Source of the DNA: Aquabacterium sp.
GTDB lineage: Bacteria; Pseudomonadota; Gammaproteobacteria; Burkholderiales; Burkholderiaceae_C
Length of the DNA: 64,000 bases
Direction: 5' to 3'
Assembly: GCF_016195855.1 (NCBI RefSeq)
Contig: NZ_JACPYU010000010.1
Coordinates: 248,001-312,000, forward strand
Positions 34,143-43,493 of the stretch are shown here, in pieces. The notes beneath the pieces were generated by a model. The model ran no database searches. It saw only the letters and a program-made list of their open reading frames with translations, and was not told the origin of the DNA. Position 1 is the first letter of the stretch, and each line of letters begins with the position of its first letter. Made by a program: the position numbers and the translations under genes.

Positions 34143-36749
34143 CTAACGGTCGGTACTCGGCATGAGCACCATGAACGAGCCACGGGATTGGGCGTCGCCT
34201 TTCATGGAACGGCATACCGCTCGGTATGCGCGCCCTTGCACTTCAATGTCGTGATGCCTCCCGTCCTGGGTCTGCCACAGTCGTGCAAGCGGCGGACAAC
34301 TGATGTCATCCAGATGCATGCCCAACAGGACGGTCGCGCCGTCAAAAAGCAACTCGGCATCCGAGTTCATGAACGAAATCATGCCCTCCTGATCGATGCC
34401 GACGACAGGGCAGGGGATGCTTTCGAGGGCATCTCTGGCGATCACCAGGCTGGCCTCCTCTTTCAGGATGCGCTCGCTCTGTGTGGCAAGCAAGGTCTTC
34501 AGTCGTCGGTTCACATCCGCCAGTTCCAGGTTGGCCTGCTGAACCTCTCGGTCCAGCCGTCGGTTTTCGTCGGCCATCTCCTTTTGCTCGAATGCCTCCC
34601 TGATATGGGTGCGCAGGCGCTCGTCGTCCCATGGCTTGGTCAGGAACTTGTAGATGGCGCCCTCGTTGATGGCATCCGTGATCGATTGAAGCTCGGTGTA
34701 GCCGGAGAGCACCATCCTGATGGTCTGGGGGTAGAGCGCTTTGGTCTGCCTCAGAAATTCGACGCCCGTCATGCCCGGCATGCGCTGGTCGGAGACGATG
34801 ACATCCACCTGATGTTCCGCCAGCCTTTGCAGGCCTTGCGGACCGCTGCTGGCCGTGACGATGTTGTAGCCATCACGACGCAGCAGGCGCTTGAGCGCCG
34901 ATACGATGTTGTCTTCATCATCGACGAGCAGCAATGTTCGCTGACGTGCCTGGCGTCCCAGCACGTCGCCTGGTAGATGCTTGCCTTCGCGCAGCAATGG
35001 CAGCAGTTCTTCTTCCGTCAGCGGCTTGCTGAAGAAGTTGCCTTGCATCAGGTCGCATTGATTGGCCAGAAGCAGCGCCAACTCTCCCTCGCTTTCCACG
35101 CCCACGGCCATCACCCTGGTCTGCATGCTGTGGGCCATGTTGATGATGGCGCGGGTGATGGACACATCCCGTGCGGCGGCAGTCACGTCGGGAACGAGGG
35201 AACGGTCGATCTTGATGACACTGATGGGCAGGCGCCGCAGGCTGCTCAGGTTCGAGCGACCCGTTCCAAATCCATCCAGCGAGATGTCGATGCCGATGGA
35301 GCGTATGTCTGTCAGTATTCTGGCTGCGTGATCCAGGTCGTCCATCAGCGTGTCTTCGGTCACTTCGATGGAGAGTCGCTGGGGGGGGAGCTCGGACTGT
35401 ATCAAGGCGGTCTGGATCGCGCCGGCAAGATCAGGTTGACGAAGTTGGCGGGGAGATAAGTTGACGGCCATCTGGATGGCCGGCAGCCCCATTTGCTTCC
35501 ATCGTGTAGCGGCTTCGCAGGCCACCTTCAACACCCAGCTATTGATCGGCAGGATCAAACCTGTACTTTCGGCAATGGGGATGAAGACGTCGGGTGGAAC
35601 CTCGCCGAGCGTGGGATTTCGCCAGCGCAGCAAGGCCTCTACACCGATGATCTGCCCCGTCTTGAGGTCGACTTGTGGCTGGTAAAGCAGATGGAATTCC
35701 CCTCGCTCAAGCGCATGGCGCAGTGCGGCTTCCCTTGCCTGCTGCTCGCTGGCCCTAGCGTTGGCCTCGGGGGTGTAGAAGCTGATCTGATTGACGCCCT
35801 GGGTCTTGGCCAGGCGCATGGCGACTTGGGCCTGACGCAGGATGTGGGCCGGTTCGCGTGCATCTTGAGGGAAGATGACGATGCCAATGTCGCAAGTGAC
35901 CGAGACATCTTGGTGTTCAAGCCTGACCGGTGTGGTCAACGCTTCTCGAATTTGGCGACTCACTTGCAGTGCGACGTCATCGTCTACATCCGAGTCCTGC
36001 ACCAGAAGCAGTGCGAACTCCCCTGCGCCGAGATGAGCGAGAACGCTGGCGCCGCGCAAGCTGCTCGACACGCGCCGAGTGAGCATCATCAGCAATTGAT
36101 CGCCCAGGGCGTAGCCCAGGGATTCGTTGATGTGTCGGACTTCGTTGATCTCTATGGCCAGAAGCCCTATCCGTCGACCTTCCTGAGTGGCCAGCAAGGC
36201 CTCACTCTCGATCCGGTCTTGCAGCATCTTTCGGTTGGGCAGACCTGTCGTGTCATCGATGTGGGCGAGCCGGAAAGCCTGCTCCAGCGCGTGTTGCTGC
36301 GCCGATATATCTCTTGCAAAAACAAGGACGTGGTCCATTGCCTCAATGGGCATGAAGCAGGCGTTGAGCTCCAGCGAGAGTGTTTTCCCCTCAGCGGTCT
36401 GCCAGTCGCTGTTGAGTGTCAGCGGCCCTCTTTGCTTGACCGTATGAATGCTGTCGGCCCACATGTCTGGCCGTCGATGCGGCGCGATGTCGAAAATGGA
36501 CATCGCTTCCAGCTGCTCTCGAGGCCAGCCCAACATCGCGGCCGCTGCATTGTTCGCGTAGCACAGGCACCCCTGCGCATCAATGAGCACGATCGGCAAA
36601 GGCGCCCTGTCAAGCATGAGTTGAGGCAGGCTTGGTGAAGCAAGACCGTTCTCGGTTGCTGCGGCGTTCAGGCCTTCATGATCGAGCGGCTCGTGCACAG
36701 TAGGCCTCACATGATGAGTTCGCATTGCCGACTCAAGTCCGGCCGACAC
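34143..36749 (-). CDS. PAS-GGDEF-EAL-REC-PAS hybrid protein with degenerate cyclase and phosphodiesterase sites
   Basis: 868 residues from a GTG at 36749 (AGGA six bases upstream; ATG at 36725 is the alternative). Domains: PAS (about 45-160), GGDEF (165-325), EAL (335-585), REC (600-720, phospho-Asp near 652, LTKPW), coiled coil, PAS (750-868). The GGDEF site reads GAGEF and the usual metal Asp is Glu, so cyclase activity is unlikely. EAL keeps EALLRW and K-I-D, but DDFGTG is DGFGTG and AEGVET is AVGVES, removing a metal ligand and the proposed base. It is probably a phospho-controlled c-di-GMP receptor or scaffold. First gene of the minus-strand signalling operon. Confidence 0.9.
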   Translation of the reverse strand: MSAGLESAMRTHHVRPTVHEPLDHEGLNAAATENGLASPSLPQLMLDRAPLPIVLIDAQGCLCYANNAAAAMLGWPREQLEAMSIFDIAPHRRPDMWADSIHTVKQRGPLTLNSDWQTAEGKTLSLELNACFMPIEAMDHVLVFARDISAQQHALEQAFRLAHIDDTTGLPNRKMLQDRIESEALLATQEGRRIGLLAIEINEVRHINESLGYALGDQLLMMLTRRVSSSLRGASVLAHLGAGEFALLLVQDSDVDDDVALQVSRQIREALTTPVRLEHQDVSVTCDIGIVIFPQDAREPAHILRQAQVAMRLAKTQGVNQISFYTPEANARASEQQAREAALRHALERGEFHLLYQPQVDLKTGQIIGVEALLRWRNPTLGEVPPDVFIPIAESTGLILPINSWVLKVACEAATRWKQMGLPAIQMAVNLSPRQLRQPDLAGAIQTALIQSELPPQRLSIEVTEDTLMDDLDHAARILTDIRSIGIDISLDGFGTGRSNLSSLRRLPISVIKIDRSLVPDVTAAARDVSITRAIINMAHSMQTRVMAVGVESEGELALLLANQCDLMQGNFFSKPLTEEELLPLLREGKHLPGDVLGRQARQRTLLLVDDEDNIVSALKRLLRRDGYNIVTASSGPQGLQRLAEHQVDVIVSDQRMPGMTGVEFLRQTKALYPQTIRMVLSGYTELQSITDAINEGAIYKFLTKPWDDERLRTHIREAFEQKEMADENRRLDREVQQANLELADVNRRLKTLLATQSERILKEEASLVIARDALESIPCPVVGIDQEGMISFMNSDAELLFDGATVLLGMHLDDISCPPLARLWQTQDGRHHDIEVQGRAYRAVCRSMKGDAQSRGSFMVLMPSTDR

Positions 36750-37062
36750 ACTGCATCCTGTGCCTGGATTGACGTCCGCGAGGACGTCCCGGTTCTACTG
36801 CTGTTCCTGCCAGCGCAGCAGAGGGTTCACGCCAGCGAAGTGATATTAGACCGAGTTGGCGCGAGAGAAAAGGGCAGCTCAATCCGGGTAAGGGCATGTG
36901 CATCTCGGCACCTTGGCGGTTCTCGGCGGGGGATTGACGGGAAGCCTTTCAATTGCGCCAATACATCACGCGTTTGCCCCTCTCGTTGTGCACGGCGCCT
37001 CATTTATTCGCGTGCGTGGCCGAAAGTACAGACGCCTTGTCCCACCCATTCGGAGCCATGCC
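36750..37062. other. Divergent intergenic region of the signalling island
   Basis: 313 bp between the PAS-GGDEF-EAL gene and the FIST gene. No ORF with a plausible ribosome site and no clear palindrome. It should contain both divergent promoters, but no sigma-54 or FliA-type consensus could be fixed. Confidence 0.5.
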
Positions 37063-38202
37063 ATGCAGGTTGAACAATTGACTTGGACTCCCGCGAGCGG
37101 CTGGTCCAGCCTCCTTCCCGGGCTGAGTGGGCGCGCGCAGTGGGTACTGGTGTTCGGTGCGCCTGACGCGCTCAACAACATGGATGCGCTGGCCAGTCTG
37201 GAGTCTGCGTACCCGGGCGCGTGCGTCGTGGGGTGTTCCACGGCCGGAGAAATCCTGGATACGCGGGTTCAGGACGATACGCTGGTCGCGACCGCCGTTC
37301 ATTTTGCGGACACTCAGGTGCGCATGGCCACGGCCAGGGTCGATGGCATGCCCGACAGCTACCAGGCTGGCACGACGTTGGGCCGTGCACTGAATCTGCC
37401 GGGCCTGGTGCATGTGATGGTGCTTTCCGATGGGCTTACAGTGAATGGCACGGCTCTGGCGAGAGGCTTGCGTGAGAACCTGCCGCCCACTGTGGCGGTC
37501 ACCGGTGGCCTGGCTGGTGATGGTGACCGCTTCAAGCAAACAAGGGTCTGCGCTGGAGGTGAGGTCATGGAGAACGCCATTGTCGCCATTGGCTTTTATG
37601 GCGATCGGCTGCGAGTCGGCTATGGGTCTTTGGGTGGGTGGGATACCTTTGGGCCAGAGCGTCTGGTCACGCGCTCTGAAGGCAATGTGCTGTATGAGCT
37701 GGACGGTCAGCCGGCCCTGGCGCTCTACAAACGCTACCTGGGGAAGGATTACGCGGCTCAGTTGCCGTCCAGTGCCTTGTCCTTCCCCTTGTCCTTGCGT
37801 GGCGACCATATCCATGACAGCGTCGTGCGTACCATCTTGTCGGTGGATGAGGTCAGTGGGAGCATCACCTTTGCGGGCGACGTGCCGCAGGGTTCGCACG
37901 CCACGCTGATGAAGGCCAATTTCGATCGATTGATTGACGGCGCGGCGGGCGCTGCACGTTCTGGATTGCAACGCCTGGACAGCTTCGAGCCTGCTTTGGC
38001 CGTTCTGATCAGCTGTGTGGGGCGCAAGCTGGTGCTCAAGCAGCGTGTGGAGGAAGAGCTCGAAGGGGTTCGTCAGGTGATGGGCCCGCAGGCGTTGCTG
38101 GCCGGCTTTTACTCATACGGCGAGATCTGCCCGCACGGCGGCGTGACAAAGTGCGAACTGCACAACCAGACCATGACCATCACAACCTTTGCAGAATCGT
38201 GA
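37063..38202 (+). CDS. FIST-domain sensory protein
   Basis: 379 residues from the ATG at 37063 (GGAG upstream). The whole chain is a FIST-N plus FIST-C protein: ACVVGCSTAGEILDTRVQDDTLVATAVHF, GLVHVMVLSDGLTVNGTALARGL, GGLAGDGDRF and the terminal LLAGFYSYGEICPHGGVTKCELHNQTMT are typical. FIST domains are proposed to bind small ligands, often amino-acid derivatives, and occur beside signalling proteins. The last bases overlap the histidine kinase start (GTGA), so the two are co-translated; FIST is probably the input module of that kinase. No signal peptide or membrane segment, so sensing is cytoplasmic. Confidence 0.93.
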   Translation: MQVEQLTWTPASGWSSLLPGLSGRAQWVLVFGAPDALNNMDALASLESAYPGACVVGCSTAGEILDTRVQDDTLVATAVHFADTQVRMATARVDGMPDSYQAGTTLGRALNLPGLVHVMVLSDGLTVNGTALARGLRENLPPTVAVTGGLAGDGDRFKQTRVCAGGEVMENAIVAIGFYGDRLRVGYGSLGGWDTFGPERLVTRSEGNVLYELDGQPALALYKRYLGKDYAAQLPSSALSFPLSLRGDHIHDSVVRTILSVDEVSGSITFAGDVPQGSHATLMKANFDRLIDGAAGAARSGLQRLDSFEPALAVLISCVGRKLVLKQRVEEELEGVRQVMGPQALLAGFYSYGEICPHGGVTKCELHNQTMTITTFAES

Positions 38203-39311
38203 GTTACCACAAGCTGCTCGAACGTCAGATTCTTCGGCACCTGTCGACGGTCTCGTTGGTGCCGGGGGAGTTGGATGCCTTTTTCTCCGCGATCAGTGAC
38301 GCCTATCGTGATGCCGATGTGGACCGCAATACCATCGAGCGCACCTTGGAATTGATGTCGGAGGAGTTGACTGAACGCAACGCGCAGTTGCATCTGCAGT
38401 TGGCCCAGCGGCAGGTTGTAGAACAAGCCTTGCTGAAGGAAAAGGCTGATCAGCAAGCCTTGATCAAGCGCCTCGAGGAGGCGCATCATCAATTGCTGCA
38501 GGCAGAAAAAATGGCGTCAATCGGCCAACTGGCCGCTGGCGTTGCGCATGAGATCAACAATCCCATCGGCTTTGTGGGGTCCAACATTGGCACCTTGCGC
38601 AAGTATGTTGATGACTTGCTGGAACTGATCGCGGCCTACGAGGTGCACGAAAGAGATTTGGCCGACGAGGCCAGATCCCATATGGCGGGCATGCGCGCCA
38701 CGCTTGATCTGGCGTACCTGCGCGAAGACCTTGTTGCCTTGCTGGCAGAGTCCAACGATGGCATTGGCCGCGTCAAGCAGATCGTGCAGGATCTCAAGGA
38801 CTTTTCTCATGTTGACGAGGCGCAGTGGCAATGGGCCAGCCTGCACAGAGGATTGGACAGCACGCTGAACATCGTGCATAACGAAATCAAGTACGTTGCC
38901 GAGGTGGTCAAGCTTTACGGCCAGATTCCTGACGTCGAATGCATGCCCTCTCAAATCAACCAGGTGTTGATGAATTTGCTGGTCAATGCCGCCCATGCGA
39001 TGCATGAGCGGCGCGGCAAGATCACGATCCGAACGGGCATGGCAAGTGCCGATGAGGTCTTTGTGGAAATTGCCGACGAAGGGCACGGCATACCGGAAGA
39101 GCACCTCAAGCGGATTTTTGATCCCTTTTTCACCACGAAGCCGGTTGGCAAAGGGACGGGCCTGGGCTTGTCGCTGTCTTACGGCATCGTCAACAAGCAC
39201 CATGGCCATATCTCCGTGAGCAGCCAGATGGGTGTGGGCACCACGTTCAGGGTGGTGTTGCCTGTGCGTCAGGCTGACAACGAGGTGCCCGAGCATCAGG
39301 GCTTGATGTAG
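38199..39311 (+). CDS. Sensor histidine kinase (soluble, FIST-linked)
   Basis: 370 residues from a GTG at 38199, inside the stop of the FIST gene. A helical N-terminus and coiled coil ([29 protein letters not shown]) lead to the H box [14 protein letters not shown], then N box ([15 protein letters not shown]), G1 (DEGHGIP), F box (DPFFTTK) and G2 ([11 protein letters not shown]). There are no transmembrane segments, so it must receive its signal from a partner, most likely the FIST protein. No response regulator is on this strand; the REC-bearing proteins across the divergent promoter are candidates. Confidence 0.93.
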   Translation: MSYHKLLERQILRHLSTVSLVPGELDAFFSAISDAYRDADVDRNTIERTLELMSEELTERNAQLHLQLAQRQVVEQALLKEKADQQALIKRLEEAHHQLLQAEKMASIGQLAAGVAHEINNPIGFVGSNIGTLRKYVDDLLELIAAYEVHERDLADEARSHMAGMRATLDLAYLREDLVALLAESNDGIGRVKQIVQDLKDFSHVDEAQWQWASLHRGLDSTLNIVHNEIKYVAEVVKLYGQIPDVECMPSQINQVLMNLLVNAAHAMHERRGKITIRTGMASADEVFVEIADEGHGIPEEHLKRIFDPFFTTKPVGKGTGLGLSLSYGIVNKHHGHISVSSQMGVGTTFRVVLPVRQADNEVPEHQGLM

Positions 39312-41377
39312 AGCGACTGGTTGTAGGCTTTCTCCAGCACGCCTTGCGCACCACCACCACCGGTGATGTTGGAGTTGATGAACAGCACACCCAGCACGCG
39401 GGGGCCGGTCACGGGGCCGAACATGGCCACCGAGGTGGTGATGTTGTCGCACACGTTGTTGCCATCACAGTTGGCGCCCCAGCCGCCGTTCTTCTCCAGC
39501 TCGCCGTTGTTGTCCACGTCCCAACCCAGGCCACGCTTGCGCATGGTTTCGAACAGGTCCTTGCCACCGGATGCGGCCAGGATCTTGCCGTCCTTGGCGT
39601 TCAGGCTGAGCATCACCTTGGCCATGTCCTCCACCGACAGGTACCAGCCAGCGGCACCGCAGATCAGCGAGACATCACCCCAGTCCGTACCCTGGGCATT
39701 GCTGGCCGGGCCCTTGTAGGCAAAGGCGTAGTTGGTCGAGGCCACAGGGGGCTTGCAGGTCACACCGTTCTGGCCGACGAGGTTGAACACGTTCTGCTGA
39801 ACCAGGCTGGTGTACTGATTGGCCAGGGTCTGCGGGCGGGTGGCCTGGTTGGCGTCTTCGGCAAAGCCGGCGACCTTGGGCAACAGCACGCGCATGATGG
39901 CGAAGTTGTAGTTGCTGTAGCACCAGCTCTGGTCATTGACGTTCACCGGGTTGGCGGGGTTCTTCACACCCGAGCCCTGGCACGAGGTGTTGGCCATCGC
40001 GTTGGTGCTTTGCGTGAAGAACTTCTTGAGCTGCGCATAGTCCATGGACACGTTGCCGTAGTCCTTGATGCCGCTGCGCTGGCCCAGCAGCTGCGCGAAG
40101 GTGATGCTCTTGATGTAGTTGCTCTGCGGTGCCCAGTCGGCGGGCAGGTAGGCGCCAATCGGGGTGTCCAGGCCCAAGGGCATGCTGGCGGCCTTCTGGT
40201 CGATGAGGCGCACGGCCGCAATCGTGGTCACCAGCTTGCTGACGCTGGCCACCGTGATCTTGGTGTTGGACTTGAACGCGGTCTCCGGTGCGTCGGCCGA
40301 GGTGCGGGCATCGCCATGGCCCGTGAACTTGGGGTACTGGCCCACGAAGAAGGAGTAGCCCGTCACCTTGCCATCAAGCTGCGCGTGGATGTTCTTTTCA
40401 ATGTCACACACGCGCACGCATTGGGTGCCCTGGCAGATGGGGGTGCTGGGCGGCACCTTGGCGTAGTCGCTCCAGCCTTCCTGGACCAGCAGGGATTCCA
40501 GATGCGAGCCAATGGGCGTCTGGGCCTGCGGGCCGCGCCAGTCCAGCACGCTGCTCAGTTGCGGGCCGCACACATTGCGGTACTGGGCGTTCCACTGGCT
40601 GTATTGCTGGTCTTCCGGGAGTTGCGATGTGGGTGGCGGCAGCACGGCATCCAGGTGCACGCTCACCGTGGTGGACGCGCCCGGTTGCAGCGAAGGGATG
40701 CTCACGCCCGAGGTGTTCTGGCGCATCAAGAGGTTGGTGTCCTTCACGGCCAGCCAGGCGGGGTCGGTCACGGCCTTGCTCTTGTTGGTCACGCGCAGGG
40801 TGATGTCGGCACCCGCGTAGTGCAGCTGGGTGAGCGGCACCACGCCGATCTTTTCTTCGTAGTTGATGATGTCAACCTTGGGGAAGTTGGCACTGGGCCC
40901 GAACACGATGGGCGGCGTGGTGGTGGCCGGCACCTGCGTGACCACGACATTGGGCGACACCGTGCCCATGGCTTGCATCACACCGTTGTGCGGCTGGATG
41001 CTGAGCTTGTACTGCTTGGTGGTGGCGGTCGAAGCCGGCAGGAAGGCGTTTTGCGGGATGCTGAAGCGCAGGAAGTGGCCCACGGCCGGGGCGGGGGTGG
41101 CCTCGCCACTGGCCACGACCTGGCTGTTGGCGTCCGTCACCTTCCAGGTGCCGCCTGCTGCGCCCACCTGGTCGGTGGTCCATTGCATGGTGAAGGCGGT
41201 GGGGGCGGTCACGGTGACGGCGGTGTCCAGGGTCTGGAACTCGCCGCTGCCTTGCACCACTTGCAGGGTGGCGGCGGCCATGGCCGTCAGGGGCAGGAAG
41301 GTGGCGGCAAAACCGGCGGCGAAGCTGGCGAGGGTGAGGGCGCTGCGGTTGATGCGCTGGCGGGTTGAAACGTTCAC
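39296..41377 (-). CDS. Secreted serine hydrolase (beta-lactamase/PBP-like) with long N-terminal beta domain
   Basis: 693 residues from a GTG at 41377, behind GGAGAAC at four bases; the frame's earlier starts lack a ribosome site. A signal peptide (SALTLASFAAGFAATFLPLTAMA) is followed by about 300 residues of Ig-like, Thr/Val-rich repeats, then the hydrolase domain with the SxxK motif SVSK at about residues 377-380 and Y-S-N-Y-N in the Y-x-N position. DD-peptidase- or esterase-type activity in the periplasm or outside is likely; the substrate is unknown. The C-terminus overlaps the histidine kinase 3' end by 16 bp. Confidence 0.85.
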   Translation of the reverse strand: MNVSTRQRINRSALTLASFAAGFAATFLPLTAMAAATLQVVQGSGEFQTLDTAVTVTAPTAFTMQWTTDQVGAAGGTWKVTDANSQVVASGEATPAPAVGHFLRFSIPQNAFLPASTATTKQYKLSIQPHNGVMQAMGTVSPNVVVTQVPATTTPPIVFGPSANFPKVDIINYEEKIGVVPLTQLHYAGADITLRVTNKSKAVTDPAWLAVKDTNLLMRQNTSGVSIPSLQPGASTTVSVHLDAVLPPPTSQLPEDQQYSQWNAQYRNVCGPQLSSVLDWRGPQAQTPIGSHLESLLVQEGWSDYAKVPPSTPICQGTQCVRVCDIEKNIHAQLDGKVTGYSFFVGQYPKFTGHGDARTSADAPETAFKSNTKITVASVSKLVTTIAAVRLIDQKAASMPLGLDTPIGAYLPADWAPQSNYIKSITFAQLLGQRSGIKDYGNVSMDYAQLKKFFTQSTNAMANTSCQGSGVKNPANPVNVNDQSWCYSNYNFAIMRVLLPKVAGFAEDANQATRPQTLANQYTSLVQQNVFNLVGQNGVTCKPPVASTNYAFAYKGPASNAQGTDWGDVSLICGAAGWYLSVEDMAKVMLSLNAKDGKILAASGGKDLFETMRKRGLGWDVDNNGELEKNGGWGANCDGNNVCDNITTSVAMFGPVTGPRVLGVLFINSNITGGGGAQGVLEKAYNQSLYIKP

Positions 41378-41628
41378 AAAAGTTCTCCAAAAAGAAAAAA
41401 TCGGGTTGCACGGTGCAGCGCGGTGGGGTGGTTGTTCTGGCGTGCCTTCGTGGCGCCGGACCGTGCTGACAGGTCGCCATTGAATGCGTCTGGCCGCCTG
41501 CTCGCATCCCCCCAAGGTGGGTTTGCCCCATCGAGAGGGGCCGTGGCGGATTCCGGTTTTTGTTTGCGTGTGCCCGCGGTTTGAGCCCCCCGCGCGGGGG
41601 ATGCGCGTCGCATCTTTGGTACACTCGC
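41378..41628. other. Intergenic region upstream of the Mn riboswitch
   Basis: No gene. It contains the minus-strand promoter of the serine hydrolase and a G/C palindrome (CCCCCCGCGCGGGGG near 41587). A CDS-like open frame here is a by-product of the composition. The promoter for the riboswitch RNA should lie at about 41600-41630. Confidence 0.5.
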
Positions 41629-41762
41629 ACCCGTCATTCGGGAGTAGCTGCACCTCATCGCGAGGTGGCCCGCGTCAACATGATTGGCCCTGTTCACAAC
41701 AATTGGGGCCATGGCGCCGGCGGTTACAGCCCCAGGTTGCTCAACAACCTGCGGCTTTTTTC
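41629..41762 (+). ncRNA. yybP-ykoY (Mn2+) riboswitch
   Basis: The conserved GGGAGTAGC at 41640-41648, a hairpin CACCTCATCGCGAGGTG, CCCGCGTCAACATGATTGG, a GGCCATGGCGCC stem and the terminal expression platform match proteobacterial yybP-ykoY aptamers, which bind Mn2+. It sits 83 bp before a TMEM165/GDT1-family exporter gene, a classic target. A terminator hairpin (41729-41761) closes it, so Mn2+ binding should prevent termination. Confidence 0.9.
41729..41761 (+). terminator. Rho-independent terminator of the Mn riboswitch
   Basis: CAGGTTG, loop CTCAA, CAACCTG (41733-41751), extended by GCC/GGC across one mismatch and followed directly by TTTTTT (41756-41761). It forms the expression platform of the upstream aptamer. 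Confidence 0.9.
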
Positions 41763-41844
41763 TTGGCAAGACGTCTGACCATGTGCTGCTTCACGGCTGG
41801 TGGGCGGCGTATGGTCATGCGCACGCACCAGCCAAGGACGTCTG

Positions 41845-42420
41845 ATGGAATCCCTCTTCGTATCGACCGGTGTGGTCGCCCTCGCTGAAATCGGCGACAA
41901 GACCCAATTGCTGGCCTTCATCCTGGCCGCGCGCTTCAAGCGCCCCGTGCCCATCATCCTGGGCATCCTGGCGGCCACCCTGGTCAACCATGGCCTGGCT
42001 GGTGCACTGGGCGCCTGGATCACCTCCATGGTCAGCCCGGACATCATGCGCTGGGTGCTGGGTTTGAGCTTCATCGGCATGGCCATCTGGACCCTGATCC
42101 CCGACGAGATCGAAGAGGAAGAAACCAAGGTGGCGCACAAGCTGGGCGTGTTCGGTGCCACGCTGGTGACCTTCTTCCTGGCCGAGATGGGTGACAAGAC
42201 GCAGCTGGCCACCGTGGCCCTGGCTGCGCACTATGCCAACCCGCTGTGGGTGATCGCAGGCACCACACTGGGCATGCTGATCGCCGATGTGCCCGCCGTG
42301 TTCGTGGGCAACCGCTTCGCCGAGAAAATCCCGATGAAGCTGGTGCACGGCATCGCTGCGGCCATCTTCGCGGTGATGGGGTTGCTGACCCTGTTCAAGA
42401 TCGACAAGTTGTTTGCCTGA
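41845..42420 (+). CDS. mneA: TMEM165/GDT1-family manganese exporter
   Basis: 191 residues from the ATG at 41845. Two inverted repeats each carry the family signature: ALAEIGDKTQLLAF near residue 16 and FLAEMGDKTQLATV near residue 100; about six transmembrane helices with a charged cytoplasmic loop (DEIEEEETKVAHK) between repeats. The family exports Mn2+ (and Ca2+ in eukaryotes). Position downstream of a Mn riboswitch makes Mn efflux very likely. RBS is AAGGACGTCTG. The CDF gene follows after 35 bp, so both may be under the riboswitch. Confidence 0.92.
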   Translation: MESLFVSTGVVALAEIGDKTQLLAFILAARFKRPVPIILGILAATLVNHGLAGALGAWITSMVSPDIMRWVLGLSFIGMAIWTLIPDEIEEEETKVAHKLGVFGATLVTFFLAEMGDKTQLATVALAAHYANPLWVIAGTTLGMLIADVPAVFVGNRFAEKIPMKLVHGIAAAIFAVMGLLTLFKIDKLFA

Positions 42421-42455
42421 GCAGGCGACAGACCAGGCAAAAAGAAGGACTTTGT

Positions 42456-43445
42456 ATGCGTGACACCGACCTGTCCCAGTGGATACACGATCACATCTTT
42501 GACGAGGGCAGCCAGCAGGCCGAAACCCGCACGCGGCTGGTGATGTGGATCACGCTGGCCATGATGGCCCTGGAGATCACCGCCGGCTGGTGGTACAACT
42601 CCATGGCCTTGCTGGCCGATGGCTGGCACATGAGCTCACACGCCGTGGCCATTGGCCTGAGCGCCTTTGCCTATGCTGCAGCACGCCGCTATGCACGTGA
42701 CCCGCGCTTTGCCTTTGGCACCTGGAAGATCGAGGTGCTGGCGGGTTTTGCCAGTGCGGTGTTCCTGGTGGGCGTGGCGGGGGTGATGGTCTTCGGCTCG
42801 GTCGAGCGCCTGCTGACACCTGAGCCCATCCACTACCGCGAGGCCTTGTTTGTGGCGGTGATCGGGCTGGTGGTCAACCTGGTGTGTGCCCTCATCCTCG
42901 GTGGTGCACACGATCACCACCACCATGATCATGGCGGGCACGGGCACCATCATGGGCACGACCACGGTCATGCACACCACGATCACGATGCGCATGAAGG
43001 CCATGGGCACCAGCATGACCTGAACCTCAAGTCAGCCTATGTGCATGTGCTGGCCGACGCGGCCACCTCGGTGCTGGCCATCCTGGCGCTGATTGGCGGC
43101 TGGATGTACGGCTGGTCCTGGTTGGACCCGGTGATGGGCCTGGTGGGGGCGGTGCTGGTGGCCGTGTGGGCCAAGGGTTTGATCATCGAGACCGGCAAGG
43201 TGCTGCTGGACCGCGAGATGGACCACCCCGTGGTGGACGAGATCCGCGAGGTGATGGCCGAGCTGGATGCCCATGCCGACAGCCACCTGACCGACCTGCA
43301 TGTGTGGCGGGTTGGCAAGGGCGCATATGCCTGTGCCTTGACCGTGGTCACGGGCGACAAGGCCCTGACGCCCGCCCTGATCCGGGAGGCCTTGAAGGTG
43401 CATGAAGAGATCGTGCACGCCACGATCGAGGTGCATCACCGCTGA
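42456..43445 (+). CDS. dmeF: Cation diffusion facilitator, DmeF-type
   Basis: 329 residues from the ATG at 42456 (AAGAAGGAC). CDF core with HMSSHAVAIG and the second-site D...D pattern (HVLADAATSVLAIL), six helices, a long His-rich cytoplasmic loop (HDHHHHDHGGHGHHHGHDHGHAH) and a C-terminal metallochaperone-like domain. It exports divalent cations such as Co2+, Ni2+, Zn2+ or Mn2+ by proton antiport. Co-transcription with the Mn exporter suggests overlapping metals. Its last 37 bases are duplicated exactly at 49214-49250. Confidence 0.92.
   Translation: MRDTDLSQWIHDHIFDEGSQQAETRTRLVMWITLAMMALEITAGWWYNSMALLADGWHMSSHAVAIGLSAFAYAAARRYARDPRFAFGTWKIEVLAGFASAVFLVGVAGVMVFGSVERLLTPEPIHYREALFVAVIGLVVNLVCALILGGAHDHHHHDHGGHGHHHGHDHGHAHHDHDAHEGHGHQHDLNLKSAYVHVLADAATSVLAILALIGGWMYGWSWLDPVMGLVGAVLVAVWAKGLIIETGKVLLDREMDHPVVDEIREVMAELDAHADSHLTDLHVWRVGKGAYACALTVVTGDKALTPALIREALKVHEEIVHATIEVHHR
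43409..43445 (+). repeat. 37-bp direct repeat, left copy (3' end of dmeF)
   Basis: The 3' end of dmeF including its stop codon (from GATCGTGCACGCC to CACCGCTGA) is repeated exactly at 49214-49250. The two copies flank the lipoprotein and M50 protease genes, spaced 5,805 bp. This is the intact-gene side. Confidence 0.95.
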
Positions 43446-43493
43446 GCGGTGGCTCAGCGGCGCCCTGTATCGTGGCGCCTCATGAGCGGCACA

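Noticed and set aside
39344-41368. 674-residue plus-strand frame opposite the serine hydrolase
   Set aside because: Antisense shadow; the minus strand has a signal peptide and SxxK motif.
42900-43020. His-codon repeats in dmeF seen as a possible CRISPR or satellite
   Set aside because: The CAC/CAT/GAC triplets encode the His-rich metal loop of a CDF protein; no regular repeat-spacer structure.
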